DNA from: Spirometra erinaceieuropaei
Lineage: Eukaryota > Platyhelminthes > Cestoda > Diphyllobothriidea > Diphyllobothriidae
Direction: 5' to 3'
Length of the DNA stretch: 64,000 bases
Assembly: GCA_902702965.1 (NCBI GenBank)
Contig: CACRXP010000032.1
Span: 1,678,480-1,742,479 of the forward strand
Part shown: positions 11,459-22,127 of the stretch, in pieces
Layout: every line of letters begins with the position of its first letter
How positions within the stretch are numbered: position 1 is the first letter of the stretch
Program-made: the position numbers and the translations under genes
Notes under the pieces: model-generated
What the model saw: only the letters and a program-made list of their open reading frames with translations
What the model was told of the DNA's origin: nothing
The model's database searches: none

Positions 11459-12501
11459 GTGGAAACCTCTTGCAGCGGTTGTCAAACGTTGGCCTCAAAG
11501 TTAAATCAACTAGAGGAAGAAGTTAAAAACATGAAGAATTTTATCCAGCAGACCTTCATGACAGAGGATAAGTTGGCAGCATCTACGCACAGGGTAACGA
11601 GGAGTAGAGCGCCAGACACCCAGTATAAGCAGTATCAGACTCCAGTTATCAGTGGTGACGTGAAACCTCCAAAATCAGTAAAGAATGGGAAAAAGGCGAC
11701 AGGAAAGACTACGGAGAAAGGTAGCGAAAATCCGAAGGCGAAGGTGTCAGACTCGCCAGAAAAGAAACCAAGGGCCGAGGAGGAAAATGATAAAGATGGA
11801 CCGACGAAAGAGGAAACCAGTCCCCCGACAGTATGCGCATCTCCTGAGCCTAGTGTGAGGGGAGCGTCGACCAACACAGGACCGAATAAAAATGAACCCA
11901 GAGTGGGAGTGAAAGTACATACTCTCACGAATATTCCTGCAACTAGCGTCGAAGCCCAACTTGGGGAAGCCTCATCATCATCGGTCAGACCAATTATTCA
12001 ACAAAATTCGTCGAATGGAGGTGCTGTGGACAGATTACAATGCATAGTCGTCCATGGACTTCGTGAATCAACGAACGATAACCCCAGATGTAGGATAAAT
12101 GATGATATCATGACCTTGCAAGGGTGTCTGGATAGCATAATAAAAGAAGATGAAGCCATTAAGATTCTGAAACTTTTCCGACTAAACAGTAAAGATAGCG
12201 CGAGCTCTCAAGGGCTGAAACCAAGGCCTTTAAAGATAGTTTTAGAAAGTAAACTCCAGAGGGATCTTCTACTTGAACGAAGAGTAGGGGGGATCCCTGG
12301 CCATTGAGGTCTTTTTTTTCAACCGGATTACTCAGTACAAGAGAGAATGAAATGGAGGGCGCTGAAGGCGGAGCGGCGACCTTGAAAGAACAAGGAGAGA
12401 AAGGACTAGTAATTATGAACGGAGTGATTGTTCGACGACAAAGACCCCTCCTGTGGAGGACGCCTGTCATACTAACGAAGGCCACACGGCCGAGCAACTA
12501 A
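11459..12501 (+). pseudogene. LINE ORF1 nucleic-acid-binding protein, frameshifted
   Basis: The frame is open upstream of 11459; the first in-frame ATG is 11531. It starts with a coiled-coil-like heptad stretch (LNQLEEEVKNMKNF), followed by a long Lys/Glu/Ser-rich region, then a folded C-terminal domain from about residue 200 (LQCIVVHGLRES, then RPLKIVLESK). The second LINE copy at 36617 shares RPLKIVL and continues into FFQPDYSPAERLKRRE. Here the equivalent FFQPDYS follows a TGA at 12305 next to a run of eight T, and the rest (GLVIMNGVIVRRQ, to 12501) is in another frame. At least two lesions therefore break ORF1. Family role: RNA binding and RNP assembly. Confidence 0.8.
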
Positions 12502-15350
12502 TTCGACGCAACAACCTACATAAAATTAAGTTCTTCTACGGAAATGTACAAAGCCTCTTGAACAAAGTCGATGAACTTAAAATAATTGTGGCCGAACTAT
12601 GTCCTGATGTTATTGCATTAACTGAAACGTGGCTCACCCCAGATGTCACAGACCCCCAAATACAGTTAGATGGTTATCAAGTGTTAAGACGAGACCGAAC
12701 CAAAAGGCGAGGTGGCGGAGTTGCCCTATATATCAGCAATGCGGTCGAATATAACCCTGTTGAAGAATGTGTAAATGAGCATGATCTGGAGCTGCTGCAG
12801 TGTCATTTGCTGGTTCCCAAAGCCAAAAACGTTACTATCACCGTTGTATATAGACCTCCAAATCAACCTGCCGACGAAGATCTAGCGTTAATCTCTCGAC
12901 TCCGCGAGGACAGTCGAAAGCAAAACATTATTATTGTAGGAGATTTCAATGCTCCGCGGATTAATTGGGACCTTATGACAGTAAAGGGCCACAGACAAGG
13001 ATTCGACCAAATGCTATTAGACATGACATTTGATGAATTTCTGTTTCAACATGTGCGAACTGTGACTCGGATGCGTGAAGGTCAGAGAGCTAGTTGCCTG
13101 GATCTTGTGTTTACTAAAAACGAGGAAAGCGTTGATGAAATAAATGTAGGCCCGCCCCTAGGTTCTTGTGATCACATGACATTAATGTGGGAGTCGACAC
13201 TCCTAGCTGTCCCCGAACGAAGCTCAAAGTCGTTAAGAAATGTCTGGCGGGGTAACTTTGAGGCAATGAAATCAGAGATTGGACACACACTATGGACCGA
13301 AGCATTACGAGGAGACGTCAACGAATGCTGGACAACCTTCGAATCAACTATGAGAGACCTGATTGAGCGGTACTGTCCCCTCAAGAAAAATCCAACCGGA
13401 AACAAACCGAAATGGCTGACAACAGCGGTTAAGAAGGAAATCCGAAAAAAACGGAAGCTGTGGAAAATCTTCTTACAAACGGAGAACCCAGAAAAACTTC
13501 AGAAATTCAGACAACAACGAACCTTATGCAAAAGACTCATCCGAGAAGTACGAGCTTCTTATGAAATGAAGCTCCTAGAAGAGGCGCAGCAAAAACCTAA
13601 AGCGTTCTATGCATATATCAGGAGCAATACGAAAAACCGGGACCATCTGGCAACCTTAAAGGACAAAAATAACCGAATTGTAAGCGATGGCTTTCAAAAA
13701 TCCGAGCTTCTTTCCGAGTTTTTCCAAAGTGTCTACACCACGGAACCACCCCTCCAGTCATGTTCTCTTCCACTGCCCACAAACCAACCACTTATAAGCA
13801 CAGTATTTTTTACTCCGCAGTTAGTTTTAGCAGAGCTAAATAAGCTGGATCCTGCCAAGTCACCTGGACCAGATGAGATCCCAGGTGTACTCCTGCGTCA
13901 GCTAGCTGAAGAATTAGCAGAGCCACTTTCTATAATCTTCCTAAAATCGCTGGAAGCTGGCAAACTACCTGACACATGGAAGTTGGCAAACGTCGTACCT
14001 ATCCACAAGGGAGGATCACGGCTATGTCCCACCAACTACCGGCCGGTTAGTTTGACATGCATTTGCTGCAAACTGATGGAAAGGCTAGTTAAAAAATCTA
14101 TTACATCACTCGATACTTTCCGCTGTCACATCGCCTCAGTTCAACATGGCTTCTGCGAAAAGAGGTCCTGCCTCACAAATCTGCTTTCGTCACTCGAACA
14201 TTGGTCAAAGGCCATGGATAAAGGATATCCAGTTGATGTCATTTACTTTGACTTCAGCAAAGCGTTCGATTGCGTCCCACATAAGCGCCTCATTCAAAAG
14301 TTATCAGAAGTAGGGATAAGAGGAAATCTTCTGAACTGGATTCAAGATTTCCTAAACGGACGGCAACAAAAAGTCACTGCGGGCGGCTACTGCTCAGAAT
14401 GGGCACCTGTTAGGAGTGGAGTCCCACAGGGGTCAGTTCTTGGGCCGCTCCTATTCATTATCTATGTAAATGACCTGGTACTGGAAGTGAAATCAGACAT
14501 AGCGCTCTTTGCAGACGACCTTAAACTTTGGAGAGCGATAAAAGATGAAGATGACGTCAGGATGCTACAAGAGGACGTAACGAATTTGCACGCATGGAGC
14601 GAGAAATGGTGCATGAAATTCAACGTCAAAAAATGTGCAGTAATGCACGTAGTATCAGCGAGGCGAAGAACAAATGCACCCCCACGACAGTATCTCCTGG
14701 ACAATCAACCACTTAAAACCGTAGATGTGCAAAAAGATCTCGGTGTATTCATTAAGGACGATCTAAACGTCACCACGCAGTGTTCTAAAGTCGCTGCGCG
14801 GGCAATGTCCGTTATGAGCGCGATACGCAGAACGTTTATTCACTTGAATAAAGATGTCTTTGGCAAAGTATACGGGACATTTGTGCGGCCGCACCTGGAA
14901 TATGCGGTACAGGCTTGGCGGCCGTGGCTTCGGAAGGATATAGCTATCCTTGAAGTTGTACAACGGCGTGCTACAAAGGCTGTTTATGGCCTCAAAAACT
15001 TCACGTACGAGCAGCGCCTGACGGCCTTGAACCTCTATCCCCTCCACTACAGGCAGGACAGAGGTGACCTCATAGCAACGTTCCAGTTGATAAAAGGACT
15101 TAATCTGGATGTCGACTGGGAAACGTTTTTTGAAATGGCACCCAAGTCCAATCTCAGACGACATGATTACCAGCTTAAAAAGGAACTGTGCCACACAAAT
15201 CAACGTTCCTCCTTTTTCTCACAGAGGGTCATTCGCCAATGGAACTCTTTGCCGGAGTTTGTTGTTAATTCCCCTACCGTGAACGTGTTCAAGAGACAAC
15301 TGGATACTCACCTTCTGAAAGGCAACCCAATCTGCCGAAGCCTGATCTAA
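12453..15350 (+). CDS. LINE ORF2: AP endonuclease and reverse transcriptase
   Basis: 965 uninterrupted codons. An APE-type endonuclease spans residues about 29-245: NVQSLLNKVDEL, LTETWL, VYRPPN, VGDFNAPRINW and the terminal CDHMTL with catalytic D and H. RT spans about 470-760: KSPGPDEIP, NYRPVSLT, DFSKAFDCVPH, GVPQGSVLGPLLF and the catalytic FADD at 686-689. The C-terminal region has HLEYAVQAWRPW and QRRATK, typical of CR1/Jockey-clade proteins. It nicks target DNA and primes cDNA synthesis there. The ATG at 12453 lies inside the end of ORF1 in the -1 frame, matching the arrangement at 36877. All key residues I can place are present, so this is the one frame in the window that could be functional. 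Confidence 0.92.
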   Translation: MEDACHTNEGHTAEQLIRRNNLHKIKFFYGNVQSLLNKVDELKIIVAELCPDVIALTETWLTPDVTDPQIQLDGYQVLRRDRTKRRGGGVALYISNAVEYNPVEECVNEHDLELLQCHLLVPKAKNVTITVVYRPPNQPADEDLALISRLREDSRKQNIIIVGDFNAPRINWDLMTVKGHRQGFDQMLLDMTFDEFLFQHVRTVTRMREGQRASCLDLVFTKNEESVDEINVGPPLGSCDHMTLMWESTLLAVPERSSKSLRNVWRGNFEAMKSEIGHTLWTEALRGDVNECWTTFESTMRDLIERYCPLKKNPTGNKPKWLTTAVKKEIRKKRKLWKIFLQTENPEKLQKFRQQRTLCKRLIREVRASYEMKLLEEAQQKPKAFYAYIRSNTKNRDHLATLKDKNNRIVSDGFQKSELLSEFFQSVYTTEPPLQSCSLPLPTNQPLISTVFFTPQLVLAELNKLDPAKSPGPDEIPGVLLRQLAEELAEPLSIIFLKSLEAGKLPDTWKLANVVPIHKGGSRLCPTNYRPVSLTCICCKLMERLVKKSITSLDTFRCHIASVQHGFCEKRSCLTNLLSSLEHWSKAMDKGYPVDVIYFDFSKAFDCVPHKRLIQKLSEVGIRGNLLNWIQDFLNGRQQKVTAGGYCSEWAPVRSGVPQGSVLGPLLFIIYVNDLVLEVKSDIALFADDLKLWRAIKDEDDVRMLQEDVTNLHAWSEKWCMKFNVKKCAVMHVVSARRRTNAPPRQYLLDNQPLKTVDVQKDLGVFIKDDLNVTTQCSKVAARAMSVMSAIRRTFIHLNKDVFGKVYGTFVRPHLEYAVQAWRPWLRKDIAILEVVQRRATKAVYGLKNFTYEQRLTALNLYPLHYRQDRGDLIATFQLIKGLNLDVDWETFFEMAPKSNLRRHDYQLKKELCHTNQRSSFFSQRVIRQWNSLPEFVVNSPTVNVFKRQLDTHLLKGNPICRSLI

Positions 15351-15664
15351 CGGATTATTCAAATGACTATAAATATACTACTAACTAGATTTCAACAGAT
15401 CCTATTTTTTGCGTCAAACTTAGCCTATATTGAAATTTTCACAGTCCGAATGCGGTAAACAAAGTTTTTCGCAATTCTTTTGCGAATATAATACCCCTTT
15501 CACCTTTATGTTACATTATTAGATTTATGAATTCTCCCTACTAAAACTGCAAACAAAAGTTTTGCAGTTTAACTATTTTACTTTATACCTGTACCCTCTT
15601 AATGGAGTTTTCATGGCTTCTGTCGTTTACTCCAAATATACTGACTGATATACTGACTGATATA
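15351..15664 (+). other. LINE 3' UTR, terminal hairpins and ACTGA tail
   Basis: A 10 bp hairpin (AAACTGCAAA / TTTGCAGTTT, about 15544-15570) is followed by a terminal stem-loop whose arms are GGAGT and ACTCC (about 15605-15638). Then come two copies of ATATACTGACTG. The second LINE family ends in the same kind of stem-loop and tail (30038-30095, 39868-39940). Such 3' structures are usually recognised by the element's RT. Confidence 0.7.
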
Positions 15665-15679
15665 CAAGAGCTTTCTTGG

Positions 15680-15722
15680 TCTAACGTTTCGGATTGCTGT
15701 TCAAACCTATCATCAGAGACAA
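15680..15722 (-). ncRNA. Hammerhead-like core, inverted copy (PLE-A)
   Basis: Minus strand: CTGATGA (15716-15710), helix II GGTTTG / CAATCC with one mismatch, GAAAC (15690-15686), then GTTAG. The boxes are intact but the base after helix III differs from the family GTC, so cleavage is doubtful. Confidence 0.5.
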
Positions 15723-15849
15723 TAGCAGATACGGGGGGTTCAAGCATACGGGGCTGCAGTATTTATGGGATAATCGAACAATCATCACACCAACATCCAA
15801 CACGTGTGATTAAATTGCATCGAGTAACGACGATAAGTTCAGCCATCAA

Positions 15850-16398
15850 ACAGACATCACCTCAAGTAGAACAATCCCCGTTGACGAACTGCAATGCCTC
15901 CGATATTTATTCAAAGCCAATGGCTACCCGCGCAACTTCGTCAACCGGTGCATACGCAAAAGGGACGAAAGGCCTAACCGCACGGACACAAAATCTTGGC
16001 GGGCGCTTCCGTATGCTAAGAATGTTTCGGAAGCTGTCAGCCGCCTTTTTGCACCACTTGGGGCTGGAGTTGCACACAGACCGGAGGCAACCATCAGGCG
16101 TCAGGTAACGAAACCGAAAGACCCACTGCCACGGCTAGAAACGTCTGGAGTCCTTTATCGGATCCGGTGCAGTTGCAGACAAAGCAACTGCGTCAAAGAA
16201 ACCGGAAGACAGCTCCGAACGAGAATGGCCGAACGCGCAGCAGCGGTGCGGAGAAATGAAGCCAGCTCTCAAGTTTCGGTTCATTCGACAAGATCCGGCC
16301 ACACATTCAAATTCGAAGAGGCCCAAATAGTAGCAAGAAATGACAACCGCCTGAGCCGGGAGCTACTTGAATCATGGTTTTCTGCCCCAGTCCATTAA
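15850..16398 (+). pseudogene. PLE-A linker and GIY-YIG endonuclease
   Basis: The plus strand reads NGYPRNFVNRCIRKRDERPN, a VSEAVSRLFAPLGAG block, then PLPRLETSGVLYRIRCSC, and the YIG segment decayed to NCVKETGRQLRTRMAERAAA, with tyrosine and glycine lost. It ends SRELLESWF and stops at 16396. Several frame changes occur near 16110. The PLE-A family shows the same order at 56050-56530. Loss of the Y-x-G motif makes this copy inactive even if read through. Confidence 0.75.
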
Positions 16399-16679
16399 CA
16401 TGTGCAATTAACTTCACAAATTAAGAAAATGTAAGGGCCAAAGGTTGGCGGTACGTATTGTGTGCGAAACCCAGGATTGTCCTTCTAGCCGCTGTCGAAG
16501 GCAGGACAATTGTTTACTGCACCCAGTCGCGCTCGAGAATTCCGGAGTAAGTGGTGACGGCTGGCATTTATTTCGTCCACCGGTGTCGATCGAGGCAGTG
16601 GCGGCTTAAAGTCGCGTGCAAGCAGTAGCAGTGCATCAGAAACGGCCTGCTGTTTCCTCACAAATCCTGCAGTGTTCGA

Positions 16680-17560
16680 TCAGGGGCCTCGAGCGCTTTT
16701 TTGCGCCATTGTGCATTCATCCCAAACAATAGGTTTGCATTTCTGCAGTACTTTTTCCATGCCGCATGCTTTGGAAATGTTACACGCGGGAGTTTCAATG
16801 AATTGCTCGTTCAAAGGCAATTTCGAAGCTGAATGAACGGGTTTTCTGCCAGGTAGCAGAGTTGCAGCTATTCCGGGATGCAAGTGCTAGGGCTATGTCA
16901 TTTATTGGATCGAATTGCCGTCAGAATCGGTCGTTGTAGGAACGTTTTGCCAGTCCCTCCTGTCGCATCTAAGAAGAAGGTTCCACCAACCCCGTTACTG
17001 ACATTCCGCAGTATTTGATCGTAAATGTCATTCTGCACCAGTCTTGGTTTGTGAATGTTTGACTGCAAGCATGGCAGAAGTTGATCCGTATTTCATTTTG
17101 CTCATGGCGCCAATCCACATCTAACGAAGCAGCAGCAGATTGGGTTTGCGGTGACATTCCCAGTTGATTAAGAACTTTGTTCGCGATTTCTGCGTGCATA
17201 TCCTCAATCAATATTAACGCCTAGTTGTAGATTCCTGCTGTGCAAGCCACATTTGAATTTTTCTTGCATAGTTGACGGAAGGTATCTTCAGTGACGTGCA
17301 AATTCTATTTCTACCGGTAATTCTGTTGGACATGAAGGAGAGAATGCGGTCAATATGACTGCAAACAAGTCATGAATTTGTTGTGGATGGGACGTGTTGC
17401 AGGCGTCATTAATACATACGTCCCACTGTTGATCGTTCTCCAGTAACTGAAGAGCCCGACACGCACTGCTGAATGTGGCATGCATGGCGCCGTTGACAGA
17501 TTTTAACTGACGGAAAGAGGTTGGAAGTGGCACATTTGTCAACACCATGGGAAGTAAGAT
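16680..17560 (-). pseudogene. Helitron central region and Pif1-like helicase start
   Basis: Minus strand in order: CRALQLLENDQQWDVCINDA (17460-17400), IEDMHAEIANKVLNQLGM (17211-17150), a Walker A segment FFLDATGGTGKTFL (about 16985-16945), GIAATLLPGRK (16880) and Walker B-like IVWDECTMAQK (about 16730-16695). These are helicase motifs I and II of Helitron Rep/Hel proteins, which unwind DNA during rolling-circle transposition. A frameshift separates Walker A from the next block, and the sequence after motif II is lost. The copy is dead. Confidence 0.75.
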
Positions 17561-17616
17561 TGGGATGCACGATGTGCAGTCTGCCTAGCGCAGTCCTTTG
17601 AATATGCCGGGGTGTC
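17330..17616 (-). repeat. 287 bp tract identical to 18816-19102
   Basis: Base-for-base match by eye to the other Helitron copy, inside flanks that differ at roughly one base in five. Confidence 0.85.
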
Positions 17617-18815
17617 TGTCCACTCGCTCTCCTCGTTTGCGTCGTTGGGATGATTTTCTACACACATTCCCTGTGTAATACACAGGCACTTTCGAATGCG
17701 GCAGTGTTTTCGCAAACGCGTCACTTTGGCTTAACGTGTAGAACGCAGTTAATGTTGTTGCCAGTGGACCTAAGGCAATCTGTTGCGTGTTTGCATCGGT
17801 AAAGTAAACAAATTGCCCATTGTCTAACTGTCCGGCAAGCGAACAACACCTGGACTTCGTTCATAGATGGGGAATAAAAGAATTTGCAACATGGATTTAT
17901 TGCCGTTGACACATCTTCCAGACGAATACTGTGCGATTTCATTTTGTTGTATGTCCGCATCCTTTTATCTACTTTCGTGTTGCAGGCCGAAAATGGCCTG
18001 GAGTAGTAGTTCATTGAGCTGCATTTCATGTACGTTTCCTCGTCACTGAGTGGATTCATCATCCTAACGTTGAAGTGATATCCACCGGCACCGTTTCGAA
18101 AAGTAAATGAATGCTTCGTTGAAATCGGTCTCCGACTGCCGGCATATATGGTCTCACCTTACCCTACAATCATTAGTCTTCCAACGGTTGTTGGCGTACC
18201 GTCTTTACAACAGCATCGGGCTGCGTGAATGCTGAGCACGCAGTCGTGTTTTACGCTGGTGCGCTGTTCCTCGCTGGCGGCATTCGGTCACTCCCAGTCG
18301 GGTGTGTTCATCCTGTTGTAAACGAAGCAGGCACGAAGCTGCACTCTCAGCTGGTATTGTTCATCCTGTTGCTGAAATAAACAGAACTGAAGCTGCAGAA
18401 CGCGGTAGTCGTGACCGCAACCGGGCTTCCGCAAGCCGAGCTGCACAGTACTGAGCTGAAATTGGGCGACAGCCCCATTATGACGGTTGTGTTGGAGGGT
18501 GAACGGGCGGTGTTAACCGCTCCAGTCTTAGCTTAGGAACGTTTGATTGCAAGCATGACAGAAGTTGAGCCGTGTTTTATTTTTGCTCATGGCGCCAATC
18601 CACATTTAACGAAGCAGCAGCAGATTGGGTTTGCGGTGACATTGCCAGTTGATTAAAAACTTTGTTTTCGATTTCTACGTACATACACTTTTACGGACAT
18701 ATTAACGCCTCGCTGTAGATTCCTGCTCTGCAGCCACATTTGAATTTACCTTGCATAGTTGACGGAAGATATATATAGCCATGTGCGATTTATTTTTCTC
18801 CCGTAAAACTGTTGG

Positions 18816-19102
18816 AGATGAAGGAGAGAATGCGGTCAATATGACTGCAAACAAGTCATGAATTTGTTGTGGATGGGACGTGTTGCAGGCGTCATTAATA
18901 CATACGTCCCACTGTTGATCGTTCTCCAGTAACTGAAGAGCCCGACACGCACTGCTGAATGTGGCATGCATGGCGCCGTTGACAGATTTTAACTGACGGA
19001 AAGAGGTTGGAAGTGGCACATTTGTCAACACCATGGGAAGTAAGATTGGGATGCACGATGTGCAGTCTGCCTAGCGCAGTCCTTTGAATATGCCGGGGTG
19101 TC
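18816..19102 (-). repeat. 287 bp tract identical to 17330-17616
   Basis: Partner of the tract above. It encodes the CRALQLLENDQQWDVCINDA region of the Helitron protein. Confidence 0.85.
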
Positions 19103-19309
19103 CGTCCACTCGCTCTTTTCGTTTGCGTTGTTCGGATGAATTTCTACAAAAATTCCCTGTGCTATACGTAGACACTTTCGAATGCGGTAGTGTTTTCGCA
19201 AACGCTTCAGTTTGCCTTAACGAAGATAACACAGTTAATGTTGTTGCCGGTGGACCTAAGGCAACCTGTTGCATATTTGCGTCTGTAAAGTAAACGAATT
19301 GCGCATTCT

Positions 19310-20344
19310 CTAACTGTACTGCAAGTGAACAACACCTGGACTTCGCTCATGGATGGGGAAAGAAAAAATCCGCCACACAGCTGTGTTGCTGTTGACGCAT
19401 CTTCGAGCACAATACTGTGCGATTTCATCGAGTTGTATGTCCGCAACCCCTTCTCTCCTTTCGTGTTGCGGGCCGAAAACGGCCCTCTCGCTGCCTTTAT
19501 TCACGTACTTACAAATGTACCTAATTCTTTTCCCGGAATTGCAATTTTTCACGTTCATCCTAACTTCGTTTGCTTCAAAAAGCAAAGGCGAATACGGAAC
19601 AACCCAGCGGTTACCGGCTTGTATGTCACCGATTCGCATTCGTATGGTGGCCAACTTGCCGACGTCTTCCGCTGATCGTGTTGGGTATAGGGGACTTCTG
19701 TCGTTACCGGTAACTGTGTTGCAGGCAAATGCCCGAGGATATCTCTGAGAGCATTTTCCATCGGTCATGCCGGGGGTGGGAGGGGTGGGGGAGAATTGGG
19801 ATTCAGTGCACCTCAAGGTTCATGTATCATTTTCTTCGACACAACTTCATGCAAATCATCTTCGACGTCGGCGTCACGTAATTCAGCGCATATGGCATTG
19901 TCGATTTCGTTGGAAGTGATCCTGTTATAGATCCAGATCAATACATGTGCATGGGGCAGTCCCCTCTTTTGTCGTTCCAGCTAACACATCTAGCGGCGCA
20001 CAGACCCAACCAACTCGTGTTTCACCATGAAGTTCATTAGCGATTGCAGTTTCTTCCTGAAAACACGTGCTGCAATGTCCTTCCTATCCACCGGCAATAG
20101 CCCTGGAAGTAAGAGCTGATAAATATCCCGCCCTAGCTGAATTGCACGTGAATGTAATGAATAGGTCTGGACGCCCGTACTGACAAACATAAGCAATTGC
20201 ACCTCGAGCGTACCCGAGCATATGGCGTGGACTCTCTGTGCATGTGGACGACAAAAGCGTTAGTCTTACAACGCTATCTGCATTACCGTCGTTTACAACT
20301 GCATCCTTTGGTATAATGTCAGCATTGGTGTTAAGGCCCGACAT
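19310..20344 (-). pseudogene. Helitron Rep region
   Basis: Minus strand: SPRHMLGYARGAIAYV then YGRPDLFITFTCN (near 20170-20130), the conserved Helitron block preceding the HUH nickase core. Next come DRKDIAARVFRKKLQSLMNF, then MTDGKCSQRYPRAF, VVPYSPLL, IRYICKYVNKGS and AVWRIFSFPIHERSPGVVHL. That order matches animal Helitrons. Rep nicks and rejoins single strands to start rolling-circle transposition. A C-rich insertion (PTPPTPG) interrupts the NPNSPCMTDG-type segment near 19775, and frames shift around 20100 and 19900. Confidence 0.75.
19772..19791 (+). other. G-run cluster (potential G-quadruplex)
   Basis: GGGGGTGGGAGGGGTGGGGG: four runs with single-base loops, opposite a PTPPTPG insertion in the Helitron Rep remnant. 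Confidence 0.75.
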
Positions 20345-20420
20345 TGTGTCAATTTCTGCTACTTCCTGCCTTTTCAGGAAAATCCCATGGGGCGCGGAAA
20401 AATACTTTGACTTTTCCCAA

Positions 20421-21849
20421 AGCCTTGCCTACCGCGCTTACTGCACCTGCGACAACCGGAGTGTCAGACGTTCTTTGGTCGATAATGGTGCGCATTTGCG
20501 TGTCATCCCTCCCACGACAGCCTACCGTTTATCCCGCAGCCCTGACCTATTTTCCCTGGATGCCAACGCTACCTTCGGTTGCTGTTCTCTGTATGTGGAC
20601 ATCGATCTCCGGCGTCCGTTTCCTCGGTCGTCGCCGTTGCTGATGTCTCATGTATCATTCTTGATGCGGATTACCTTGTAGCAGAGAGTCTGGTAACTAA
20701 AACATTGTCGCTTCTCATCTTCTGGCGGACTGCTGACACTTTAATCTAAACGTCCAGACCATCCGTCCCACTGTCCAGGATATCCCCTTCTCTGCAGTGA
20801 CCACTACTTTGCCATCCTAGGACCTGACCATAATTGTCCATTTCGGCAGCTCCACACCGAATACACTGGCTTCACCTTTTCCATTTTCAGCAGCTCCACT
20901 CAACCACTTGACGATGTTCATCATATCCGCACAACTGGCCCTCCAGTGTTTTCTCGGCCTCTCCGTCTTGCGCCTGCAAGTCCAGCTGCCGTCCAGATCG
21001 AGATGTAAAGGAGAAATTACCAGGGAATAAAAGGGCATTTAGATCACGTGGAAAGGGCTTCAGGGAAGATCTAAGATATATAAGGCACCTATCCTCACGC
21101 TTGTTTGTGCAGTCTTGGCTGTAGAAACCAAAGTCATTTATGAAAAGGTGGAATGATGAATCAGACGATGGGTCCAGGATTTGGTTATGTATATAATATC
21201 GGGCGTCATTTCGAGATCAATGGCTCTGATTTGGACCATTCTACTTATGACAGACCTGGAATTTAGCAATATATAATATGGTAGCATATAGAGAATCAGA
21301 GAGAAAAGGCTAAGAAAGGGACCTGAAATATGTGTTAATGTGGTTTTCAGATACTGGAATAGCAACAGAAATATAGAGCAAAGTTAGGCGTGTTGGAGGT
21401 TAACTTGGAAAAGACAGAGGATAGAAGAGAGATAGAGGTTATTACGGGAGGGCAAGCAGCTACGAGAATTAGTTGCTGGGATGCCAGGTCTAGGGTGAGA
21501 TGAGAAGGAGTTAGGGTGGTTTACGTGGGAACCACCGACCATAAGTGTTGTAAAGCCTGAAATAAGTTGTGGAGTAAATGACGTAGGGAGAACCCCCTAA
21601 GAACATTTGGTAGGATAAATGATAGGGCGTTCAAATACATATTAAATTTGCTAAGCATTTCCTAAACTCGCACTTATTCACTTTTGCTTAAGTTGGTGAT
21701 TATGTAACGGCTAGGCGGATACACCAACTGGTGTGAGTTCCGGTTTCAAAAACTGACTTTTCACCCACTGCTTTTGTTCTTCACTGGGTGGCGTCGACAT
21801 TTAAGTTCATTCTGGCGCGGTCGTTTCGTTTGGCTTTTCTCGACATGGT
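20421..21849. other. No recognised gene
   Basis: Includes the possible upstream part of Helitron copy A (20420-20680), where no motif could be placed, and about 1.1 kb with no recognisable coding sequence. Confidence 0.45.
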
Positions 21850-22127
21850 TTTAGCGTGGGATCACGTTGTCGATTGACTAGGCCCGCCAAAAGTTAATAG
21901 ATAACTCAGATAGCCCGAGACTCTTGTCAAGTTTCTTCCTTTCCGTGTATATCAAGAAGCCGCCTTTTGATGAGAGAATACACCGAGAAATGCCACACCT
22001 AGGGGTCCATTAGCTATACCAGATCGTCTGGCCTTACTGGCATATACGCAAAAGTTCTGAATGAACTCACTGACTAACTGATCTTCCCGATCCCCAAGTT
22101 CTTCGAAAATTAGATAGAGGTGGGGTT

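Larger units (their letters stand above)
11345..15664 (+). mobile_element. CR1/Jockey-like LINE, best-preserved copy
   Basis: A two-ORF non-LTR retrotransposon on the plus strand: 5' leader, ORF1 (11459-12501, broken), ORF2 (12453-15350, open, EN plus RT), a 3' UTR, a terminal hairpin and an (ACTGA)-type tail ending about 15664. The 5' boundary is uncertain. ORF2 overlaps ORF1 in the -1 frame. It may still supply RT in trans, but ORF1 is frameshifted. A PLE-A fragment begins directly in the tail. Confidence 0.9.
15665..16440 (+). mobile_element. Rearranged PLE-A inserted in LINE tail
   Basis: It begins with about 110 bp of PLE-A terminal repeat in inverted orientation (TATA-like box and ribozyme core, 15665-15775). 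Forward-oriented 3' spacer follows (15778-15845), then forward coding sequence for the linker and GIY-YIG domain (15850-16398). The order spacer, then coding shows a template switch or rearrangement. The left junction is directly in the ACTGA repeats of the preceding LINE. Confidence 0.75.
16445..18540 (-). mobile_element. Helitron copy B, internally deleted
   Basis: On the minus strand, a charged N-terminal-like region (18540-18150) runs almost directly into the region downstream of Rep (18060), then the central linker (17890-17290) and the Pif1-like helicase (17210-16680). The Rep catalytic core is missing. Many stops and frameshifts are present. No CTRR terminus or end hairpin could be assigned with confidence. 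Confidence 0.65.
18541..20420 (-). mobile_element. Helitron copy A, 3'-truncated
   Basis: The minus strand carries the Helitron_like_N and Rep region (20344-19990), the post-Rep region (19816-19310) and the central linker (19300-18650). The helicase is absent and the copy ends where copy B begins. Frames are broken repeatedly. Confidence 0.7.

Noticed and set aside
16445..16680. Helitron 3' end with CTRR and terminal hairpin
   Set aside because: No unambiguous CTRR plus hairpin could be located on the minus strand before the PLE-A boundary.
17721..18062. 113-codon minus-strand open frame starting MMNPLSDEET
   Set aside because: It is out of register with the Helitron reading. The correct frame shows QQNEIAQYSSGRCVNGN and LFPIYERSPGVVRLP, so the open frame is a by-product of frameshifts.
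19084..19293. Plus-strand open frames across the Helitron region
   Set aside because: They are antisense to recognisable Helitron motifs and show no domain of their own.
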